This document shows, in pieces, positions 1 to 5,940 of a stretch of 8,800 bases of DNA. Positions within the stretch are counted from its first letter, which is position 1. The number at the start of each line of letters is the position of its first letter. The stretch lies in the NCBI GenBank assembly GCA_946183175.1, contig CAMHBH010000091.1, forward strand, positions 1 to 8,800, in the 5' to 3' direction. Made by a program: the position numbers and the translations under genes. Source of the stretch: an uncultured Oscillibacter sp. Lineage in GTDB: Bacteria > Bacillota > Clostridia > Oscillospirales > Oscillospiraceae. The notes below the pieces were generated by a model. That model worked only from the letters and a program-made list of their open reading frames with translations. It searched no databases and was not told where the DNA came from.

Positions 1-53
1 TAAACTTAATAACTTTTAGAAACCTTTTACAAGTTTCTTTTAACTGTTAAAAG
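1..53. other. AT-rich intergenic stretch with repeated CTTTTA
   Basis: This segment is much richer in A and T than the rest of the window and has no supported ORF. CTTTTA occurs at 13-18, 24-29 and 37-42, spaced 11 and 13 nt. The last copy belongs to a perfect inverted repeat, CTTTTAAC-T-GTTAAAAG, at 37-53. A second inverted repeat pairs AGAAAC (18-23) with GTTTCT (33-38). It may be the tail of an upstream gene's non-coding region or a protein-binding region. The left edge of the window prevents a decision. Confidence 0.4.
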
Positions 54-94
54 CCCCCTCGTCGCTACGCGACACCTCCCCCTCGCGACGGCGG
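54..94 (-). repeat. Degenerate copy of a short palindromic repeat
   Basis: Read on the minus strand, positions 82-58 align with 3975-3999 on the + strand. They share GGGGGAGGT followed by a small hairpin, with only a few substitutions. Here the hairpin is GTCGC (73-69), loop GTA, GCGAC (65-61). The G70-C64 pair here is replaced by A-T (3987/3993) in the other copy, so pairing is kept. The large GC-rich hairpin that precedes this part in the other copy is eroded here (positions 94-83), though CGCGAGG is still visible. It looks like a non-coding REP-like interspersed element. Its function is unknown. Confidence 0.55.
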
Positions 95-154
95 ACAGAA
101 TGATAGCGCTTCGGGGCACTGGTTCTGGTCGTGGCGAGCCTGTTGGTACGCGTC

Positions 155-183
155 TTGATTTTCGCCCGGAAAGCGGCTATCAT
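155..183 (+). promoter_or_regulatory. Sigma-A-type promoter of the malic enzyme gene
   Basis: The -35 box is TTGATT (155-160) and the -10 box is TATCAT (178-183), separated by exactly 17 nt. The -10 matches consensus at 5 of 6 positions and the -35 at 4 of 6. Transcription would start near 190, leaving a 5' leader of about 43 nt before the start codon. The spacer contains TCGCCCGGAAA at 162-172. The same 11 bases sit at the same offset in the promoter of the convergent nucleoside operon. Confidence 0.75.
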
Positions 184-185
184 GT

Positions 186-195
186 TTTCCGGAAA
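186..195. promoter_or_regulatory. Palindrome TTTCCGGAAA at the predicted start site
   Basis: This is a perfect 10-bp palindrome just downstream of the -10 box, covering the predicted transcription start of the malic enzyme gene. It contains the CCGGAAA half-site also present in the spacer at 166-172, and the same heptamer forms an inverted repeat around the -35 box of the nucleoside operon. The position suits a repressor operator. CCGGAAA or TTTCCGG also occurs by chance inside genes in this window, so this is a candidate only. Confidence 0.35.
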
Positions 196-216
196 CTGAC
201 ACTATCACGGAACTAT

Positions 217-224
217 GGAAGGAG
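217..224 (+). promoter_or_regulatory. Ribosome binding site fixing the malic enzyme start
   Basis: GGAAGGAG lies 8 nt before the ATG at 233. An in-frame ATG at 215 lies immediately upstream of this site and has no ribosome site of its own, so translation from 233 is preferred. Confidence 0.8.
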
Positions 225-232
225 CACGAATC

Positions 233-1408
233 ATGGATTACGCGAAAGAGTCTCTGCGCCTACACTATGAGTGGAAAGGCAAACTGGAAGTGACGCCGCG
301 CGCGGCGGTGGACAGTAAGGACGCGCTGTCGCTGGCCTACACGCCGGGGGTCGCGGAACCCTGTCTGGAAATCCAGCGCCACCCCGAGAAGGTCTACGAC
401 CTCACGCGCCGCTGGAATACCGTGGCGGTCATCACCGACGGCACCGCCATTCTGGGCCTCGGCGACATCGGCCCGGAGGCCGGCATGCCCGTCATGGAGG
501 GGAAATGCGTACTCTTCAAGGCTTTCGGCGGCGTCGACGCCGTTCCGCTGTGTATCCGGAGCAAGGACGTGGACACCATCGTTGACACGATTACGCTTTT
601 GGCCGGGTCGTTCGGCGGCGTCAATCTGGAGGACATCGCCGCGCCGCGCTGTTTCGAGATTGAACGCAAGCTCAAGGAACGCTGTGACATCCCCATTTTC
701 CACGACGACCAGCACGGTACCGCCGTCATTACGCTCGCGGGCCTCACGAACGCGCTGAAAATCGTCGGGAAGACGATGGACGGAATTAAAATCGTGGTCA
801 ACGGTGCCGGCTCCGCCGCGATTGCCATTACGAGACTGCTACTCTCCGCCGGGGCGAAAAACATCACGCTCTGCGACCGCAAAGGCGCGATTTACGAGGG
901 ACGCAAGGAGGGCATGAACTCCGTCAAAGAGGAAATGTCGAAGATTACGAACCCGGAGAAAAAGCCTGGGACACTCGCCGAAGCGCTTGTCGGCGCGGAC
1001 GTGTTCATCGGCGTATCGGCCCCCGGCGTCGTGAGCGCCGACATGGTCAAGACCATGAGCAAGGACGCGATTGTGTTCGCGTGCGCGAACCCCACGCCGG
1101 AAATTTTCCCGGACGACGCGAAAGCCGGCGGAGCGCGTATCATCTCGACCGGGCGGAGCGACTTCCCCAATCAGATTAACAACGTACTCGCCTTCCCGGG
1201 CATTTTCCGCGGGACGTTCGACGTACGCGCCAGCGACATCAACGACGCTATGAAAATCGCCGCGTCCAAGGCGCTCGCGGGGCTGATTTCCGACGAGGAA
1301 CTCAACGAGGATTACATCATTCCCGCCGCCTTTGACCCGCGCGTCAGGGACGCGGTCGCCGCCGCCGTCGCGCAGGCCGCCAGAGACTCGGGCGTTGCGC
1401 GAATCTGA
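233..1408 (+). CDS. Malic enzyme (malate dehydrogenase, oxaloacetate-decarboxylating)
   Basis: This 391-residue cytoplasmic enzyme oxidatively decarboxylates L-malate to pyruvate and CO2 with reduction of NAD or NADP. It matches the short bacterial malic enzyme type (about 390 residues), without the phosphotransacetylase-like tail of MaeB-type proteins. The N-terminal domain carries SLAYTPGVAEPC with the catalytic tyrosine (Tyr36) and MEGKCVLFKAFGG with the catalytic lysine (Lys91). Metal ligands are expected in NLED (Glu133, Asp134) and FHDDQHGTA (Asp158, Asp159). The Rossmann domain begins with NGAGSAA (190-196). The acidic residue after the second strand (Asp215 in CDRKG) suggests NAD preference, but this is inference. 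ANPTPEIFP (285-293) and INNVLAFPG (315-323) are family signatures. The start at 233 is set by the ribosome site at 217-224. The gene has its own promoter and terminator and converges with deoD, so it is transcribed separately from the nucleoside operon. Confidence 0.96.
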   Translation: MDYAKESLRLHYEWKGKLEVTPRAAVDSKDALSLAYTPGVAEPCLEIQRHPEKVYDLTRRWNTVAVITDGTAILGLGDIGPEAGMPVMEGKCVLFKAFGGVDAVPLCIRSKDVDTIVDTITLLAGSFGGVNLEDIAAPRCFEIERKLKERCDIPIFHDDQHGTAVITLAGLTNALKIVGKTMDGIKIVVNGAGSAAIAITRLLLSAGAKNITLCDRKGAIYEGRKEGMNSVKEEMSKITNPEKKPGTLAEALVGADVFIGVSAPGVVSADMVKTMSKDAIVFACANPTPEIFPDDAKAGGARIISTGRSDFPNQINNVLAFPGIFRGTFDVRASDINDAMKIAASKALAGLISDEELNEDYIIPAAFDPRVRDAVAAAVAQAARDSGVARI

Positions 1409-1409
1409 T

Positions 1410-1457
1410 AAAAGCGGGCGCGTTCCGTTTGTCCGGGACGCCCCGCTTTTTGTTTTT
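1410..1457. terminator. Bidirectional intrinsic terminator between malic enzyme and deoD
   Basis: A long hairpin starts two bases after the malic enzyme stop codon. AAAAGCGGG (1410-1418) pairs with CCCGCTTTT (1442-1450). After one bulged C (1419), GCGTTCCG (1420-1427) pairs with CGGGACGC (1434-1441) including one G-U pair, and the loop is 6 nt. On the + strand the stem runs into a T-rich tail (1447-1457). On the minus strand the stem ends in TTTT, so the same structure can also stop the operon that ends with deoD. The remaining 64 nt before the deoD stop show nothing else convincing. Confidence 0.85.
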
Positions 1458-1521
1458 CCGCAATGTCAGGAACAGGAAATGAGAGTTGTCCGCCATTTCA
1501 GGAACTTTTTATGACTGCGTG

Positions 1522-2229
1522 TCAGTCTGGGGTTGCCGCGACTTCCAACGCGACTTCCATCATATTCGTGAAGTTGTTCTGCCGTTCGCGCGCGGTGGTA
1601 GTCTCCCCGGTCACGATGGAATTGGACACCGTAAAAATCGCGAGGGCGTCGACCCCGGCCCGTGCGGCGTTACAGTACAGCGCGTAGCTCTCCATTTCGG
1701 ACGCCAGACAGCCCATTTTCGCCCACGCTTTCCACAAGTCGCCCTTGTAGAATACGTCCGTAGAGAGCACGTTGCCGACCATGTACGGAAATCCCTTCTC
1801 CTGCGCGACATCCGCCGCGCGGCGGAGCAGGCGGAAGGAGGCCAGCGCGGAGAACGTACCCGGTAACTGGTACTGCCGCGCGTAATGGGAATCCGTACAC
1901 GAACCCTGCGCCATGATGATATCGCCGACGCGGGCGCGGGGCGTGATTGCGCCGCAAGTCCCGATTCTAATCAGGGTGCGGACGTTGTAGACGTGAATCA
2001 GTTCGTGGGAATAGATTCCCATGGACGGCATGCCCATTCCGGTACCCATGACGGAGACGCGCCGCCCCCGGTACAGCCCGGTATAGCCGTACATATTCCG
2101 CACGGCGTTGAACTGTACGGGGTTTTCCAGATAGGTTTCCGCGATAACCTGCGCGCGCAGTGGGTCTCCGGGCAACAGGACGCTCTCGGCGATGTCGCCC
2201 GTATTGGCGGCGTTGTGCGGCGTTGCCAT
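1522..2229 (-). CDS. deoD: Purine nucleoside phosphorylase, DeoD type
   Basis: This 235-residue protein is the usual length for hexameric DeoD phosphorylases, which split purine (deoxy)nucleosides with phosphate into base plus (deoxy)ribose-1-phosphate. The N-terminus MATPHNA resembles E. coli DeoD closely. Phosphate and ribose contacts are present: GDPLRA (21-26, Arg25), NAVRNM (Arg44), IRIGTCGA (88-94 region, Arg88, with Thr91 where E. coli has Ser90) and SEMES (177-181). The oddity is TVSNSI at 200-205. The position aligned with the catalytic Asp204 of E. coli is Asn203 here (codon AAT), while its partner Arg is kept as Arg216 with the same 13-residue spacing. This may favour 6-oxopurine nucleosides such as inosine and guanosine. 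The gene starts 11 nt after the phosphohexomutase stop codon, behind a GGGGG ribosome site, so the two are co-transcribed. It is the last gene of the operon. Confidence 0.95.
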   Translation of the reverse strand: MATPHNAANTGDIAESVLLPGDPLRAQVIAETYLENPVQFNAVRNMYGYTGLYRGRRVSVMGTGMGMPSMGIYSHELIHVYNVRTLIRIGTCGAITPRARVGDIIMAQGSCTDSHYARQYQLPGTFSALASFRLLRRAADVAQEKGFPYMVGNVLSTDVFYKGDLWKAWAKMGCLASEMESYALYCNAARAGVDALAIFTVSNSIVTGETTTARERQNNFTNMMEVALEVAATPD

Positions 2230-2240
2230 GTCGCGCCCCC

Positions 2241-3926
2241 TTATTCGATTCCGTCAATCAGCTTCCTGACGGCGGAGACCAGATTTGCCACGCGCTCCCG
2301 CGACACCGACTTGTCAGGGCTGACGGCGTAGAAGTAGAACTTGATTTTCGGCTCGGTGCCCGACGGGCGCATAGCGAACCAACTGCCGTCGGCCATGACG
2401 TACTTGAGGGCGTTCTGGGCGGGGATGTCGCGGTAGCCGTTGATATAGTCGACAGTCTCGGCGACGGCGACGCCGCCGAAAGACGTATTGCCGCCGTTGC
2501 GGAACGCGTCCATAATGCGCCCGATTCGCTCCTGTCCGGCCTTGCCCTGTAGGACGACCGAAACCTGCTCCTCGGAGAAGTAGCCGTACTTCTGATAAAG
2601 CCTGTCGAGGGCGTCGAGAAGCCCGATACCCTTCTTGCGGTAGTAGGCCGCCATTTCGGAGACGAGCATTCCGGCGGAAATGCCGTCCTTGTCGCGCACT
2701 TCCTCCCCGGGCGCGCAGCCGATACTCTCCTCGTAGCCGAAAAAGTAGGTATAGCCGTCGCGCTGGAGTTCCGGAATCCTGCCGCAGATGTTCTTGAAGC
2801 CCGTCAGCGCCTCGTAGACTTTGATTCCGTAGTCCTCGCAGACTGTCCGCCCGAAATCGCCCGTCACGATGGACTGTATCATAGCCGACTTTGCGGGGAG
2901 TGTGCCGTGTTCGCGCTTGCTCTCCGCGAGGTACGCGATAAGCAGTCCTCCGGTCTGGTTGCCGTTGAGGGGGACGTAGCCGCCCGCGCCGTCCGATACC
3001 TCCACCGCCATGCGGTCGGAATCCGGGTCCGTCGCAATCAGGACTTCCGCGCCGACGCGCTTCCCGATTTCCTCCGCGACGGCGAACGCCTTCGGGTTCT
3101 CCGGGTTCGGGAACGGTACCGATTTGAAATCGGGGTCGGGGTCTTTCTGCTCCGGTACAATCGTAAAGTTACGGAATCCGCGCGCCTTCGCCATTTCCAT
3201 CATGGGAATACTGCCCGCGCCGTTTAAGGGCGTATAGACAATCGGCGTATCGAGGTCGAGTTCGCTGTCGGGCCGCTGGGCGAGCGATAAGACATAGTTC
3301 AAATAGTCGCGGTCCATATCCTCCCCGAGCATGACGACGAGGCCCTGTTTGACGGCGTCGGCGAGAGGGACGCGCGGGAAGGTGTCGAACATGTCCAGTT
3401 TCTGGATTTCGGCGAGAATCCCGTTGGAGACCTCCCCGGAGATTTGCGCGCCGTCGTTCCAGTAGACTTTGTAGCCGTTGTACTCCTTGGGGTTATGGCT
3501 TGCGGTCATGTTGACGCCGGACACCGCGCCGAGTTTGCGGATTGCGTAGGACAACTCCGGCGTGGGCCGCAGGGACGGGAACAGGTACGACCGGATACCG
3601 TTCCCGGCGAAAATCTCCGCCGCCATTTCGGAGAACTCCTTCGAGTGGTAGCGGCAGTCGTAGGCGATAGCGACGCCCTTCTTGGGGTCTTGCCCGGATT
3701 TCAGGATGTATTCGGCGATGCCCTGCGTGGCGCGTCCTACGGTGTAATCGTTCATGCGGTTGGTGCCCGCGCCGCAGATTCCGCGCAGTCCCGCCGTGCC
3801 GAACTCGATTTCCCGGTAGAAACGCTCCGTGATTTCGTTCTCGTCGCCCTGAATGTCGAGCAGTTCCTGATACAGCGGGCTTGCCTTGTCCAGCTTTTCC
3901 AGCCAGAGTTTGTATAATTCGTTCAT
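2241..3926 (-). CDS. pgcA: Alpha-D-phosphohexomutase (phosphoglucomutase / possible phosphopentomutase)
   Basis: This 561-residue cytoplasmic mutase belongs to the alpha-D-phosphohexomutase superfamily and resembles Bacillus PgcA, which is slightly longer. The N-terminal FGTAGLRG (42-49) and GAGTNRMN (52-59) are typical. The phosphoserine loop is TASHNP (141-146, Ser143), followed by EYNGYKVYW. The metal loop is DPDSDR (300-305). The sugar-binding loop is GYEES (397-401) and the phosphate-binding loop is RPSGTEPK (520-527). All active-site loops are intact. The family isomerises glucose-1-phosphate and glucose-6-phosphate, and some relatives (human PGM2, for example) act on pentose phosphates. 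Placed between a nucleoside transporter and deoD, with no deoB, it plausibly converts ribose-1-phosphate to ribose-5-phosphate. That role is inferred from context. A GGAGG site (3931-3935) lies 4 nt before the ATG. It is separated from nupQ by 75 nt containing a GC-rich hairpin repeat. Confidence 0.92.
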   Translation of the reverse strand: MNELYKLWLEKLDKASPLYQELLDIQGDENEITERFYREIEFGTAGLRGICGAGTNRMNDYTVGRATQGIAEYILKSGQDPKKGVAIAYDCRYHSKEFSEMAAEIFAGNGIRSYLFPSLRPTPELSYAIRKLGAVSGVNMTASHNPKEYNGYKVYWNDGAQISGEVSNGILAEIQKLDMFDTFPRVPLADAVKQGLVVMLGEDMDRDYLNYVLSLAQRPDSELDLDTPIVYTPLNGAGSIPMMEMAKARGFRNFTIVPEQKDPDPDFKSVPFPNPENPKAFAVAEEIGKRVGAEVLIATDPDSDRMAVEVSDGAGGYVPLNGNQTGGLLIAYLAESKREHGTLPAKSAMIQSIVTGDFGRTVCEDYGIKVYEALTGFKNICGRIPELQRDGYTYFFGYEESIGCAPGEEVRDKDGISAGMLVSEMAAYYRKKGIGLLDALDRLYQKYGYFSEEQVSVVLQGKAGQERIGRIMDAFRNGGNTSFGGVAVAETVDYINGYRDIPAQNALKYVMADGSWFAMRPSGTEPKIKFYFYAVSPDKSVSRERVANLVSAVRKLIDGIE

Positions 3927-3959
3927 AATTCCTCCATAATTCGCCGCCCCTGTAATGAG

Positions 3960-4000
3960 CCTCCCCCGCGAGGCGGGGGAGGTATCACGCAGTGACGGAG
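3960..4000 (+). repeat. REP-like element with perfect 10-bp hairpin, inside the operon
   Basis: CCTCCCCCGC (3960-3969), loop GAG, GCGGGGGAGG (3973-3982) form a perfect 10-bp hairpin. A second small hairpin follows: TCAC (3985-3988), loop GCA, GTGA (3992-3995). The element begins 33 nt upstream of the pgcA ATG (in genome coordinates) and ends 1 nt from the nupQ stop codon, so it fills the gap between the transporter and enzyme genes. A degenerate copy lies at 54-94 in the opposite orientation. Neither strand has a T-run after the large hairpin, so it is not a normal intrinsic terminator. It could stabilise the upstream transporter mRNA or reduce read-through into pgcA and deoD. Confidence 0.6.
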
Positions 4001-4001
4001 T

Positions 4002-4871
4002 TTAACCTTTGGCGAGTTTCTCTTTGCGCTTGCGCACAATGTAGCTGAATACCGCGAGGCCAATCAGCGTCGTCGCGTAGGGAATCATCTGGATAAGCTC
4101 CACGGGGATACTCGTCAACTGCAACTGGTTCCCGACCGCCTGCGCGATTCCGAACAGCATCGCCACGGCGAATCCGCCGATAGGCGTATTGGCACCCATT
4201 TCGCTTGCGGCGAGGGCGATAAACCCGCGCCCCGACTGCATATTCTTTGTAAACGAGTTCATGTAGCCGCCGGAGAGGAAGTAGCCGCCGCACGCGCACA
4301 GTACGCCGCTGAGAATGAGCGCGATATACTGTGTCCGGATGGACTTCACGCCGACGGATTCCGCGGCGTTCTTGTTTTCGCCGACGGAGCGGATTTGCAG
4401 GCCGAGGGGGGTCTTGTAGAGGAACAGGTGCATAACGGCGACCATGAGCAGGGCGAGGACGGTCATAATATTGACGCCGCCGAAAGCCGGGGCCGAGACC
4501 GTCGAGAACGTCGACGAGCCGCGGTCGCCCGAGAAGGCCAGCAGTAACAGGACAGTCCCGCCCGTCGCCGTGAGGTTGATTGCGATAGCGGCGAGAATTT
4601 CGTCGGTTTTGAGGTTGAGGATGAAGAAGGCGAGAATCAGGCCGATAATGCCGCCGCAGACGCACGTCAGGACTAAGGCGGCGAGCCAGCTTCCGGTGAT
4701 ATGGCTGAAAATCACGCCGAAGAGCGCGCTAAAGAGCATGATACCCTCCAGAGCCATATTGCAGATTCCGGCTTTCGCCGCGACGCCCGCCGCGAGAGTG
4801 GCGAACAGAATCGGCGTCGTCGCGCGGAGAATGGCGATGACGAAATCCGGGGAAAAGAACAGTCGTAACAT
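4002..4871 (-). CDS. nupQ: Nucleoside ABC transporter permease (NupQ-like)
   Basis: This 289-residue integral membrane protein belongs to the BPD_transp_2 permease family (branched-chain amino acid, sugar and nucleoside importers). About eight hydrophobic segments are visible, roughly at 9-30, 36-57, 62-86, 93-115, 132-151, 180-203, 230-250 and 264-279, and the C-terminus is basic (RKRKEKLAKG). Family signatures are GICNMALEGIML (35-46), the cytoplasmic loop GLQIRSVGENKNAAESVGV (157-175), and GRGFIALA (214-221), which is expected to contact the ATPase. It pairs with the NupP-like permease to form the membrane channel. The ATG follows the nupP stop codon by one base (TGA-T-ATG), so translation is probably coupled. 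A G-rich ribosome site lies within the end of nupP. The symbol is assigned by similarity to Bacillus NupQ (YufQ) and gene order; the exact substrate is not proven. Confidence 0.92.
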   Translation of the reverse strand: MLRLFFSPDFVIAILRATTPILFATLAAGVAAKAGICNMALEGIMLFSALFGVIFSHITGSWLAALVLTCVCGGIIGLILAFFILNLKTDEILAAIAINLTATGGTVLLLLAFSGDRGSSTFSTVSAPAFGGVNIMTVLALLMVAVMHLFLYKTPLGLQIRSVGENKNAAESVGVKSIRTQYIALILSGVLCACGGYFLSGGYMNSFTKNMQSGRGFIALAASEMGANTPIGGFAVAMLFGIAQAVGNQLQLTSIPVELIQMIPYATTLIGLAVFSYIVRKRKEKLAKG

Positions 4872-4872
4872 A

Positions 4873-5940
4873 TCACGCGCCCCCCTCTTTTTGTAAGGCC
4901 GCTTTGGCCTCCCGTGCGATAATCCGGTGTTTCGTCTTGCTCAGGAACTGCTCCGCGACCGCCAGCAGGATAATGACGCCCTGCGTAATCTGCACGACTT
5001 CCAGCGTCACGTCGGTGGTACGCGCCATGATGGAGGCCCCGGTACGGAGGTAGGCGAGAAAGAGCGCGGCGAGCGGGGTTTTGAGGGGGTCTTTTTTGGC
5101 GAGCGTACAAATCACGATAGCGTCCCAGCCGTAGCCGAGGAGGGAAGTCCAGGTAAAGCGGCTGTAAATCGGGCTGAGGATTTCCACGCCGCCGCCGAGG
5201 CCCGCCACCGCCCCGCCGACTAACTGCGAAATCAGGATGACTTTCACGATGTCGATTCCGGAATACTCCGCGAACTGCTTGTTAGAACCCGCGATACGCA
5301 ACTCGTAGCCGATTTTGCTACGGTACAGGAACACGTAGCCGAGCACCGCGACGGCGAGCGCGATAATGAGGCCGAAGTGAATGCGGGTGCCGGAAAAGAG
5401 CGTGGGGAGTTTGGCGGTTTTGGGGAGGGAGTAGGACGCCGCGCCCGCGGCGGGGTCGAGGATGAAGTGCATAAGAATGAACGTGCAGAACCACAGGGAA
5501 ATGTAGTTAATCATGAGGGAGGCGACCATTTCGGAGGCCCCGGTTTTGATTTTGAGGATGGCGGGGAGTGCCGTAAAGAACGCGCCCGCCGCCGCCGCGA
5601 GAATCAGGCACACCGCCGGGGCGATTCCGGCGGGGAGGGCGAGTTTGAGCGCGAACGCCGCCGCGACCAGTCCGCCGAGGTGGAACGCGCCTTCCGACGC
5701 GAGGTTAATCTGGTTCGCCGCGAACATGATACAGACGCCCGTACCCGTAAAGATAAGGGGAATCATGGCCTCCACGACGTTGGCGAGGTTGCGACTGCTC
5801 TTGAAGGGGCCCGTAATGAGGGCCACAATCGCCGCGACGGGCTGCTTGCTCACCATGAAAATCAGCGCGAACGAGACCAGAAGGGCGATAAGGATGGAGA
5901 AGAACAGGCGGAAAATTTCAAAACGTTTCTCAGCGTTCAT
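4873..5940 (-). CDS. nupP: Nucleoside ABC transporter permease (NupP-like)
   Basis: This 355-residue integral membrane protein is the larger permease of the pair. It has a short cytoplasmic N-terminus, a hydrophobic first segment at about 11-30, and repeated hydrophobic segments to about residue 331. A hydrophilic tail (334-355) follows. Recognisable family motifs are GTGVCIMFAANQINLASEGAF (66-86 region), the cytoplasmic loop GYELRIAGSNKQFAEYSGI (211-229), and LGYGWDAIVICTLAKKDPL (268-286), matching the GxGWDGIA-type loop of this family. The ATG lies inside the end of the ATPase gene and the two reading frames overlap by 11 nt. GGGAGGGG provides a ribosome site about 7 nt upstream. With NupQ it forms the translocation pathway powered by the NupO-like ATPase. 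The symbol rests on similarity to Bacillus NupP (YufP) and synteny. Confidence 0.92.
   Translation of the reverse strand: MNAEKRFEIFRLFFSILIALLVSFALIFMVSKQPVAAIVALITGPFKSSRNLANVVEAMIPLIFTGTGVCIMFAANQINLASEGAFHLGGLVAAAFALKLALPAGIAPAVCLILAAAAGAFFTALPAILKIKTGASEMVASLMINYISLWFCTFILMHFILDPAAGAASYSLPKTAKLPTLFSGTRIHFGLIIALAVAVLGYVFLYRSKIGYELRIAGSNKQFAEYSGIDIVKVILISQLVGGAVAGLGGGVEILSPIYSRFTWTSLLGYGWDAIVICTLAKKDPLKTPLAALFLAYLRTGASIMARTTDVTLEVVQITQGVIILLAVAEQFLSKTKHRIIAREAKAALQKEGGA

Noticed and set aside
215..232. Upstream in-frame ATG of the malic enzyme
   Set aside because: This ATG lies immediately before the ribosome site that serves the ATG at 233 and has none of its own.
1466..1505. Direct repeat TCAGGAAC (1466-1473 and 1498-1505) after the terminator
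   Set aside because: Eight bases repeated once between convergent genes can arise by chance, and no promoter, gene or further copy goes with it.
3960..3982. Intrinsic terminator between nupQ and pgcA
   Set aside because: The hairpin is strong, but neither strand has a T-run after it, so it is listed as a repeat or RNA-processing element instead.
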